Below, piece after piece: positions 1-5,195 of a DNA stretch of 11,819 nucleotides. The number at the start of each line of letters is the position of its first letter. The stretch's first letter is position 1. Location of the stretch: positions 1-11,819 of the forward strand of contig JAAEEW010000190.1 in NCBI GenBank assembly GCA_013415595.1. The letters are read 5' to 3'. The notes below the pieces were generated by a model. That model did not search any database, was not told the DNA's origin, and saw only the letters and a program-made list of their open reading frames with translations. Source of the stretch: Methanosarcinales archaeon. GTDB lineage: Archaea; Halobacteriota; Methanosarcinia; Methanotrichales; Methanotrichaceae. The position numbers and the translations under genes are program-made.

Positions 1-548
1 TCCAGGGCCCATTTCAGGGTCCCCGGGCCGTCGATGATCATGTAGTATGTGAAGAAAACGGCCACGGTGAACTCGGTGAACAGCACCGGCACCGAAGACG
101 CACCTGATGTCACCCAGTCTCTCAACGCCGGCAGGGCCCAGGAGGCGGCAGCCATGGGAAGCTCGCTCAATCGGTCCATGTACCTGGCGGCCAGCGTCGG
201 CAGGTAGGTATGAGCAAGGGACATGGCCTGGCCGCTGAACTCTTCGATCTCCTCCCGCAGAGGCTGGCCAGGCTCCAGCAGGATGGATAGCTCGGTGGCC
301 AGTGCGCCGATTGCCCCCAGAAATATGAAGATGAAGACCAGAAGGACCACCAGCACGGGGATGGCCACGGAGAGCTGTTTATTGCCGGTTATGTCGTGCA
401 GCTTCCGGTAAAAGGGATGGAGGATGTAGGCCAGAAAGATGCTGAGCAGGATGGTGGTGATGAAGGCCTTGGTGATGTAGACCGCGGCCAGGAACGCCAG
501 CACTATTACGAATGCGGCGACGATGTTGAACCGGCGGTCCTGTCCCAT
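1..548 (-). CDS. AI-2E/PerM-family membrane transporter, N-terminal part (cut by window edge)
   Basis: About 182 residues are visible, starting MGQDRRFNIVAAF, and the gene runs off the left edge. The visible part has an early hydrophobic pair (about residues 8-43, ending in AYILHPFYRKL), another hydrophobic segment (about 59-85), a long amphipathic region with Glu-Glu and helical character (about 90-150), and the beginning of a further membrane segment (VLFTEFTVAVFFTYYMIIDG). This order, and the YILHPFYRKL and FTYYMIIDGP-type stretches, fit the AI-2E transporter family (formerly UPF0118, PerM). Members are multi-pass inner-membrane proteins linked to export of small molecules or Na+/H+ exchange, and the substrate cannot be told here. 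The ATG at 548 is chosen because no Shine-Dalgarno site precedes it and a TATA-like box lies about 25 bp upstream, which fits a leaderless archaeal mRNA. The family call is fairly secure and the substrate is unknown. Confidence 0.82.
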   Translation of the reverse strand, partial: MGQDRRFNIVAAFVIVLAFLAAVYITKAFITTILLSIFLAYILHPFYRKLHDITGNKQLSVAIPVLVVLLVFIFIFLGAIGALATELSILLEPGQPLREEIEEFSGQAMSLAHTYLPTLAARYMDRLSELPMAAASWALPALRDWVTSGASSVPVLFTEFTVAVFFTYYMIIDGPGTLKWAL

Positions 549-570
549 GCTAATTATATTAGCGCTGATC

Positions 571-578
571 TAAATATA
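571..578 (-). promoter_or_regulatory. TATA box for the AI-2E-family gene, leaderless mRNA likely
   Basis: Read on the minus strand the bases are TATATTTA, preceded by purine-rich GGAAAG that could serve as a BRE. The box centre is about 26 bp from the ATG at 548, the usual distance from an archaeal TATA box to the transcription start, so the mRNA would begin at or next to the start codon. No Shine-Dalgarno site lies between them, which agrees. Confidence 0.5.
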
Positions 579-711
579 CTTTCCTGCTTGCATTCATTCC
601 CTCTGGTCCTGCTTCTCTCGCGCTATGCATCTCCCCGCCCTTGCTTCTTTCATGGCTTGCCCATCCTCTGCTGCGGCCCGGCCTGCCCTGCTCCGCCGCC
701 CTGCCCCCAGC

Positions 712-1437
712 TCATCCCTTCGTCACCAGGCCGTCTATGGAGACGACGGAGCTCTGGACGGGGATGCTCTTCCCGGACCGGGCCACCGCCGTCTCCACCA
801 GGCGAACCAGCTGGGAGCAGCAGGGGACCTCCATGATCAGCACGGCTATGTCCTTCACCTGGTTGGACCTCAGGATGGAGGTCAGCTTTTCCAGGAAGGG
901 CTCTGTCTCATCCAGCTTGGGGCAGCCGGCGAGGGTCACCCGCCCCTGTATGAAATCGCCCTGGATGGTGGGGCAGGCAAAGGCGGTGCAGTCGGCGGCT
1001 ATCAGGAGGCGGGCATCCTGCAAGTAGGGGGCGGTGGGGGGCACCAGGCGCATCTGCACCGGCCAGTTGGATAGCTGAGAGGCGGGCTCTCTGGATGGGG
1101 AGGGGGCCCTGGGCCTGGGCTGGGGGCGCAGGCTGAAGGCGGCCATGCATCCCGTCATTTCCGGAGGTGGCCTTTTCTTAGCGGCCGCCTCCAACTCTTC
1201 CCGGAGGCAGGCCAGGGCGGCCTGCTCGTCGAACTCCTCCGCCTCCCGCTCCTCGATGGTCAGAGCCCCGGCCGGGCACTCCTTGAGACAGGCTCCCAGC
1301 CCATCACAGAACCGGTCGCTGACCACCCGGGCCTTGCCGTCGATCAGCTTGATGGCCCCCTCAGCGCAGGCGGTGATGCAGGCGCCGCAGCCGTCGCATA
1401 GTTCCTGGTCAATCCTGATGATCTTTCTCAATGCCAT
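712..1437 (-). CDS. 4Fe-4S dicluster ferredoxin-like protein of unknown role
   Basis: The protein has 241 residues. The N-terminus is a ferredoxin fold with two cluster motifs. The first is CDGCGACITAC (Cys14, 17, 20, 24). The second is CDGLGACLKECP (Cys44, 50, 54), in which Leu47 stands where the second cysteine of the motif usually is. A Glu-rich helix (about 62-90), a Pro/Arg-rich linker (about 102-120) and a C-terminal domain follow, the last with five more cysteines (Cys150, 155, 172 and the pair 206-207, in ADCTAFACP, GCPKL and PCCSQ). I recall a widespread family in archaea and anaerobic bacteria with the same CDGLGAC motif and C-terminal domain, annotated only as ferredoxin or 4Fe-4S binding protein; no function is established. 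The start at 1437 (MALRKIIRID) is preferred over an in-frame ATG at 1476, because homologues as I remember them begin just before the first cluster motif and the extra 13 residues fall in repeat DNA. Electron transfer in the cytoplasm is likely. Confidence 0.85.
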   Translation of the reverse strand: MALRKIIRIDQELCDGCGACITACAEGAIKLIDGKARVVSDRFCDGLGACLKECPAGALTIEEREAEEFDEQAALACLREELEAAAKKRPPPEMTGCMAAFSLRPQPRPRAPSPSREPASQLSNWPVQMRLVPPTAPYLQDARLLIAADCTAFACPTIQGDFIQGRVTLAGCPKLDETEPFLEKLTSILRSNQVKDIAVLIMEVPCCSQLVRLVETAVARSGKSIPVQSSVVSIDGLVTKG

Positions 1438-1461
1438 GACATCTACCGTGCTTCGAAAGCA

Positions 1462-1578
1462 GTTCAGCTTTGCCATCTGTCCGGGCTATTGTGGCCAATC
1501 CAGCGTTGGCATCGATTCAGCGCTGGCAACGATCCAGCTTTGCCGCCACAGCTTGCCATTTTCGATCCAGCACGGCCT
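1462..1578. repeat. Degenerate 17-bp tandem repeats upstream of the ferredoxin gene
   Basis: Three adjacent 17-bp units begin at 1498, 1515 and 1532: ATCCAGCGTTGGCATCG, ATTCAGCGCTGGCAACG and ATCCAGCTTTGCCGCCA. Related copies lie at 1462-1478 (GTTCAGCTTTGCCATCT), about 1549 and 1564-1577. The core CCAGCG/CGCTGG is self-complementary, so the units could form small hairpins in RNA or bind a dimeric protein. They lie just upstream of the minus-strand gene ending at 712. Confidence 0.55.
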
Positions 1579-2024
1579 TCCGTCCGGCCCTGTCATGGCA
1601 TGTAAGGGATCTGCCTCCGTTAACAGGAGAGTCCGGGAACGAGGAAGGGGAAGGGCTCCCGGGTCGAGGGATGGTGCCCCTGCCCACTCCGGGATAAAAT
1701 TGTATAATTAGCCGGGATATACAAACTGCCGATTTTTTAGCATAAGGTGTTTCATAATGCCCTGCTGACTTTATTCCTCCCATTTTTGCCGGCGGCGAGT
1801 TTACATAATTTGAGGCAAACGCGGCCCTGAGGAAACATATTTCTGCTCGCAAGCTTGAAATAGCGGCCCTGCAAATTGAGCATTTGGGTGTTAGTGTAAA
1901 GGAGAAGTGGATCGGCCTGGATTTGAGGGCGGATGCAACTTTGGCCTTTGTCTTTTGGCCATGCATCTGTCGCAGCGGGATTGGAAAGCAGGAACTGCTC
2001 ACAGGACTGCCTTCCAGGCATTGA

Positions 2025-2030
2025 GGAGGT
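2025..2030 (+). promoter_or_regulatory. Ribosome binding site GGAGGT that decides a TTG start
   Basis: GGAGGT ends directly against a GTG (2031-2033), leaving no spacer, but lies 6 nt before an in-frame TTG at 2037. Six is a normal spacing, so TTG at 2037 is the better start. It also gives the cleanest signal peptide, beginning MKRELLVL. Confidence 0.7.
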
Positions 2031-2036
2031 GTGGAA

Positions 2037-2753
2037 TTGAAAAGAGAGCTGCTTGTTCTAGCGATTCTCGCCATGGCCCTGGTGGGCATGGCAAGCGCTG
2101 CCAACTACATGTACGAGAAGTCTACGGTAAAGGGAGTGGGCTATCGAAATCTAGAGATGGTCATCTCCACCCAGTACGGCTACGAAGGCGTGAAGCTGGT
2201 GGAGAAGCAATCCGGAAGCGGTAACGTAATTTTGTCGAAGATCGAGCTTGAGGCTGAGAGACAACTTGGCGTCAACGGGGCGTGTGACTGGCCTACCGGC
2301 GACTACCCCATGGACTACATCAACTTCACTTCCGAGCAGGAACTGGAGTACATGCCGGTCTCTTACCAGACGGGCACCTACGACCAGAAGTGGATAGACA
2401 AGCTCTGTGTCCAGAACTACAGGATCGGCGCAGTTCTGACCGAGATGTACACCCACGCTGAGCACCTGCAGAAGACTACGGAAGTCAAGACCAGAGCCTA
2501 CGGCGAGGCCTTGCAGACTGACTGCTGTACCGGCGTCCTGGAGGCCAACATCAACTCCAACGTGATTGGTGTGGCCCACATCGGCTGGATGTCACGCGAG
2601 CCCGAGGCTGAGGCCGTGGTAAAGGGACGGCACGTGGAGTACGGCCGCTCTGTTGAGGACCTGACTGGCGTCTTCTCCATCGAGAAGTTCATCCAGCTCT
2701 GGGGCAACAGCACCTGCGGCGCCATCAGCGTCGACTGGCTCCCCTGTCTGTAG
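2037..2753 (+). CDS. Secreted six-cysteine protein of unknown function, TTG start
   Basis: The protein has 238 residues from the TTG at 2037. Residues 1-21 (MKRELLVLAILAMALVGMASA) are a classical signal peptide with cleavage expected after ASA, so the mature protein is outside the cell. The mature part has no further membrane segment. It contains six cysteines (83, 124, 163, 164, 227, 237), an even number that would allow three disulfides, including an adjacent CC pair in TDCCTG and one Cys two residues from the end. Sequons NFT (about 96) and NST (224) could be N-glycosylated. The region after the signal peptide reads like beta-strand repeats (VGYRNLEMVISTQYGYEGVK). I do not recognise a named domain; the nearest idea is a family of secreted or envelope proteins of Methanothrix-type methanogens. 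The gene stands alone on its strand, followed by a long repeat-bearing gap before the next exported protein gene. Confidence 0.8.
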   Translation: MKRELLVLAILAMALVGMASAANYMYEKSTVKGVGYRNLEMVISTQYGYEGVKLVEKQSGSGNVILSKIELEAERQLGVNGACDWPTGDYPMDYINFTSEQELEYMPVSYQTGTYDQKWIDKLCVQNYRIGAVLTEMYTHAEHLQKTTEVKTRAYGEALQTDCCTGVLEANINSNVIGVAHIGWMSREPEAEAVVKGRHVEYGRSVEDLTGVFSIEKFIQLWGNSTCGAISVDWLPCL

Positions 2754-2892
2754 ATTCAACGACCTGCAACTCTGAGGAAGTCCTCTCCAGGGCTTCCCAA
2801 AATCCCTTTTTGGTGGGGGAGAGACCTTAAGGCCTGAGCGAAACCCCTGGTCGATGTCGATGTTATTACTATTATTACTTAACAAATATAAG

Positions 2893-2901
2893 TTATATAT
2901 T
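2893..2901 (+). promoter_or_regulatory. TATA-like box upstream of the heptad array and the lamin-tail gene
   Basis: TTATATATT sits in the AT-rich stretch. If used, transcription would start near 2925 and the heptad array would form most of a leader of about 170 nt before the ATG at 3097. No other TATA-like sequence is visible between the array and the gene. Confidence 0.4.
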
Positions 2902-2914
2902 CTTAAATCTCCGT

Positions 2915-3034
2915 GATCGATGATCTGCGACCTGTGATAGATATCCTGCGGTCAAAGACCTGCGATCGATGACCTGGCTGTCGATGACCTGCGATAGAAG
3001 ATCCATGATCGATAGCCAGAGATCGATGCCCTGA
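2915..3034. repeat. Degenerate heptad (7-bp) tandem repeat array, about 17 units
   Basis: The 120 bp can be cut into 17 successive heptads with only one 1-bp insertion (at about 2978-2985). The consensus is about GAYCKRY. Two versions dominate: GATCGAT (starting at 2915, 2964, 3007, 3021) and GACCTGC or close variants (2922, 2929, 2957, 2971, 2986). The array stops about 60 bp before the lamin-tail gene and starts about 15 bp after a TATA-like box, so it may be transcribed as leader RNA. GATCGAT carries the palindrome ATCGAT, so the array is rich in self-complementary sites. Confidence 0.7.
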
Positions 3035-3096
3035 TGCAAAAGCATCCCCGGTTGTGGAGACGACGGGAAAATGGCGATGGAGATTGGTGAAGAGAT

Positions 3097-3564
3097 ATGA
3101 ATTCGAAGATTAGACTGCTGTACATTCTGGCCGCCTTGCTGGCGCTGCTCAATTTCGCCCAGGCGGCGGTGGTGATAAACGAGGTGGAATTGAATCCGCC
3201 CGGCGACGAGAACCTGAGGAAGAGCACCTTTGTGGAATGGGTGGAGCTGTACAACAACGAGACGGAGGCGGCATTCATCGGCAACTGGACCCTGACGGCA
3301 CAGCCGGGAAACCTGACGCTGGCCATTCCTCCCGGGGCGGCCATTCCTCCCCTGGACCACTATCTGCTGACCGGGAGCGGAGGGTGGCTTAGCGACGGCA
3401 ACCAGACCCTGATCCTGAGGAGAGCAGACGGCTCCGAGGCAGACCGCACTCCGCCGCTGACGGACACCAGGGACGACGATCTGTCCTGGCGCAGGTACCC
3501 CGACGGCCGGGATACGGACAGCGCCTCGGACTGGCAGCTCATGTACTCCAGCCAGGGATTCTGA
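3097..3564 (+). CDS. Secreted lamin-tail-domain (LTD) protein
   Basis: The protein has 155 residues. Residues 1-23 form a signal peptide ending NFAQA, with the mature protein beginning AVVINEVELNPPG. The rest is a single lamin tail domain: the INEVELNPPG opening, the EWVELYNN strand (47-54), a core with the NWTL strand, and the late SWRRYPDGRDTD motif (130-141), which is highly typical of the family. The usual TPG tail after the last strand is absent; the protein ends QLMYSSQGF, so the domain is slightly short. Four sequons (NET 54, NWT 63, NLT 72, NQT 102) suggest a glycosylated surface protein. Secreted LTDs in prokaryotes are immunoglobulin-like modules, often found beside nucleases or in cell-surface proteins; here the domain stands alone, so it may act as a binding or structural piece. 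The ATG at 3097 is supported by GGTGA at about 3086-3090, six nt upstream. Confidence 0.85.
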   Translation: MNSKIRLLYILAALLALLNFAQAAVVINEVELNPPGDENLRKSTFVEWVELYNNETEAAFIGNWTLTAQPGNLTLAIPPGAAIPPLDHYLLTGSGGWLSDGNQTLILRRADGSEADRTPPLTDTRDDDLSWRRYPDGRDTDSASDWQLMYSSQGF

Positions 3565-3805
3565 ACAGCTCACAGGCGATTTTGGGGCAGTGAGGCAAAA
3601 AGGCGGCCAAGAGTATCCCAGGCGCTGGGGGAAAAGCCCCGGGGAGATGCGCTGTGCACCAGGCAGCCGCAGAGCAAAGAGCCCCAGCCGTCCCGGGACC
3701 TTTTTGGCCCCGGTAATTCAATTGGAAATATTCAAGACAATAGCAAAATTTAAATTTACTGAGAAAACAACTAATGATCAGGAAAATCCTGCAGGAGCTC
3801 CCCCC
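3565..3805. other. Intergenic region with small hairpins and a promoter
   Basis: The left part is GC-rich and contains short stem-forming pairs such as CCCAG-GCG-CTGGG (about 3618-3630) and GGGG-AAAAG-CCCC just after it. A T5 run in CCTTTTTGG (about 3700) could be the terminator of the lamin-tail gene. The right part is AT-rich and carries the TATA-like box of the next gene. A longer reading frame through this region from 3590 has poor composition and lacks a ribosome site. Confidence 0.45.
3749..3758 (+). promoter_or_regulatory. TATA-like box for the two-anchor membrane protein gene
   Basis: TTTAAATTTA, preceded by AGCAAAA, lies about 57 bp before the ATG at 3806. Transcription would start near 3778, leaving a short leader that includes the GGAG ribosome site at 3794-3797. 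Confidence 0.5.
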
Positions 3806-4612
3806 ATGTTGACCCTGTTGCTGGCAGCAACAATTCTGGCCGTTCCCTCCGTCTGGTTGTGGTACCTGACGAGGCCCCGCATAAAAAAAATATCACTTAA
3901 TTTGAATTTAATTGATATTTCCTACAGCTTCCTCAGACAGATCTCCCCCGAGCCCTCATCGAAGAGCCTGGAGCCGGAGAAGGAGCCTGGACAGGAGCAG
4001 ATCGACATGTCCCGCTTCTTCACCACCTGCGGCCGGTTCCTGGGGGAGCTCAGGATCCCGGCCACCGTCTACCAGGGCGACCAATTCACCGTGGCCCTGG
4101 ACCTGCAGGGGCCGGAGTTCAGAAAGATCGGCGGCCAGGAACGGGGGGCCAGATCCCTGGTGGTCCCCCTGTACTCGTCGAAGAAGCTGGAGCAGGTCTA
4201 CCGGCTGCTGGCCAAATTGCAGAGCAAAGAGGGATTCTCCGAGGAGGACATTCCGGCGGAGCAAGACGGTGCCAACCGCTTCCTGGAGGCGGAGCTTTCC
4301 GCCGAAGGACTGGAGATGCAGGGGGAAAACGTGCAGCGAGAGCTATTTATGCCGGACCTGGAGAAAGCCAGGACCTCCTACCTTTCGTACCGCTGGCGCT
4401 GCCGGTTTCCCGCCGCCGGGAACCACAGCGTAAAGGTGGTCCTGAGGCTCCTGGCAGACGGGGAGAGCCCCCGGCTGGGCGAGGTGAATCACCAGGTGAG
4501 CACCACCAGATTGGGAAAGCTTGAAAAAGGCCAGGTCCTGGGGCTCTCCATCCTCCTCTGCCTGGCAGCCCTGGGACTGGCCCTGGCCGCCGCCTGGGAG
4601 CTGGCGGCCTGA
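3806..4612 (+). CDS. Membrane-anchored protein with N- and C-terminal membrane segments, function unknown
   Basis: The protein has 268 residues. The ATG at 3806 is chosen because GGAG lies 8 nt upstream and a TATA-like box sits at the right distance; the frame is open back to 3590 but that extension looks non-coding. Residues 1-21 (MLTLLLAATILAVPSVWLWYL) form one membrane segment, followed by basic RPRIKK. Residues about 243-265 (VLGLSILLCLAALGLALAAAW) form a second. Between them lies a hydrophilic domain: a charged Pro/Glu-rich linker (46-67), then a mixed alpha/beta region with strands such as ATVYQGDQFTVALDL (86-100) and, near the end, NHSVKVVLRLLADG and GEVNHQVSTTRLG, which read like an immunoglobulin-like sandwich. 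Basic residues flank the inner side of each membrane segment, so the side on which the domain lies cannot be settled by eye. I recognise no family. An AT-rich patch inside the gene is noted among the findings. Confidence 0.7.
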   Translation: MLTLLLAATILAVPSVWLWYLTRPRIKKISLNLNLIDISYSFLRQISPEPSSKSLEPEKEPGQEQIDMSRFFTTCGRFLGELRIPATVYQGDQFTVALDLQGPEFRKIGGQERGARSLVVPLYSSKKLEQVYRLLAKLQSKEGFSEEDIPAEQDGANRFLEAELSAEGLEMQGENVQRELFMPDLEKARTSYLSYRWRCRFPAAGNHSVKVVLRLLADGESPRLGEVNHQVSTTRLGKLEKGQVLGLSILLCLAALGLALAAAWELAA

Positions 4613-4686
4613 GGAGACCCCCGGACCATATTTTGCACTGCCTGATTTGACAGTCGCCTGATCTGCAGTGATTGGATCCTGCCAGA
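4613..4686. terminator. Short convergent intergenic region with inverted repeat and T-run
   Basis: The two-anchor gene (plus) and iscU (minus) converge here. ATATTTTG at about 4628-4635 gives the plus-strand gene a T-run 16-20 nt after its stop, which is the common archaeal terminator form. CACTGC (4636-4641) and GCAGTG (4665-4670) form a 6-bp inverted repeat around a 23-nt loop in which GCCTGATYTG occurs twice. No T-run is seen on the iscU side. Confidence 0.35.
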
Positions 4687-5085
4687 TTACTTAATCCCGG
4701 CTCCTTCCTTCCTGGACTGGTAGTCCTTGATGGCCTCGTGGAGGGCGTCTGCAGCCAGGTTGGAGCAGTGCATCTTCTGGGGCGGCAGACCCTCCAGCTC
4801 GTCGGCCACGTCCTGGCGGGTGATCTTCATGGCCTCGTCCAGGTCCTTTCCCTTGGCCATCTCCGTGACCATGCTGCTGGTGGCGATGGCCGAGCCGCAG
4901 CCGAAGGTCTTGAACTTGATGTCGTCGATCTTCTCGTCCTTGACCTTTATGTAGATCTCCATCAGGTCCCCGCACACCGGATTTCCCACCTTGCCGTAGC
5001 CGTCCGCATTCTCGATGACCCCCACGTTGCGTGGGTTCATGAAGTGCTCCATCACCTTCTTGCTGTAACCGATTTGCTGTGCCAT
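4687..5085 (-). CDS. iscU: Fe-S cluster assembly scaffold IscU
   Basis: The 132-residue protein is a complete IscU. It is the scaffold on which [2Fe-2S] and [4Fe-4S] clusters are built from iron and IscS-derived sulfur before transfer to target proteins. All ligands are present: Cys38 and Asp40 in NPVCGDLM, Cys63 in FGCGSAIATSS and Cys107 in MHCSNLAADAL. The N-terminal YSKKVMEHFMNPRNVG is the family signature. LPPQK at 100-104 matches the LPPVK chaperone-binding motif of bacterial IscU, although no HscA/HscB gene is visible nearby. The start at 5085 (MAQQIGYSKK) is preferred over an in-frame ATG at 5094, because GAGGGATGAGG lies upstream of the former but abuts the latter. It lies 110 bp after the iscS stop on the same strand and is probably the end of the same operon. 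Confidence 0.95.
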   Translation of the reverse strand: MAQQIGYSKKVMEHFMNPRNVGVIENADGYGKVGNPVCGDLMEIYIKVKDEKIDDIKFKTFGCGSAIATSSMVTEMAKGKDLDEAMKITRQDVADELEGLPPQKMHCSNLAADALHEAIKDYQSRKEGAGIK

Positions 5086-5195
5086 TATCCTCATCCCTCA
5101 GCCTGATATCTCACGCATTCATTCCTTGGATTCGTCCACATGAGCTTCGTCCCGGGCATGGATCGCACCCGGCCTGCTCCAGTTTTGGCCTGCAC

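Larger units (their letters stand above)
1438..2036. other. Gene-free stretch of about 600 bp between divergent genes, with repeats and an AT-richer right half
   Basis: I see no convincing gene here. Open frames on both strands have poor composition and no matching ribosome site. The left third (1462-1578) holds degenerate CAGC-centred repeats, listed separately. Around 1694-1710 is an AT-rich, nearly palindromic stretch (AATTGTATAATT) that could be a TATA region for either strand. If it drives the ferredoxin gene, the leader would be about 230 nt and would contain the repeats. From about 1730 to 1900 the DNA is AT-richer than its surroundings and contains the 9-mer GCGGCCCTG twice (1821-1829 and 1863-1871). 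No clear TATA box at the usual distance from the plus-strand gene at 2037 was found, so that gene may have a long leader. Confidence 0.5.
2754..3096. other. Gene-free stretch of about 340 bp with an AT-rich promoter region and a heptad repeat array
   Basis: After the stop of the six-cysteine gene come a T5 run (about 2808-2812) inside CCCTTTTTGG, which could help terminate transcription, and then a strongly AT-rich stretch (about 2862-2907) with ATT repeats and a TATA-like box. From 2915 to 3034 the sequence is a heptad repeat array, listed separately. The last 60 bp lead to the ribosome site of the gene at 3097. Minus-strand open frames through here are antisense shadows of the lamin-tail gene and the repeat. 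Confidence 0.6.

Noticed and set aside
1517..2104. Minus-strand frame of 195 residues in the 600-bp gap
   Set aside because: No ribosome site, odd composition, overlaps the signal peptide region of the gene at 2037 and crosses repeat DNA; no family resemblance.
1907..2224. Plus-strand frame of 105 residues with GGAG before GTG
   Set aside because: It runs out of frame through the well-supported secreted protein gene and the spacing to GTG is too short; treated as a shadow.
2915..3034. CRISPR array
   Set aside because: The repeat period is 7 bp with no spacers, so it is a tandem repeat and not a CRISPR.
2893..3573. Minus-strand frame of 226 residues antisense to the lamin-tail gene
   Set aside because: Its N-terminus is a translation of the heptad array (repeating SQVID-type peptides) and the rest is antisense to a clear LTD gene.
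3590..3805. 72-residue N-terminal extension of the two-anchor protein
   Set aside because: No ribosome site, non-coding look, and a TATA-like box lies inside it; the ATG at 3806 has GGAG and begins a membrane segment.
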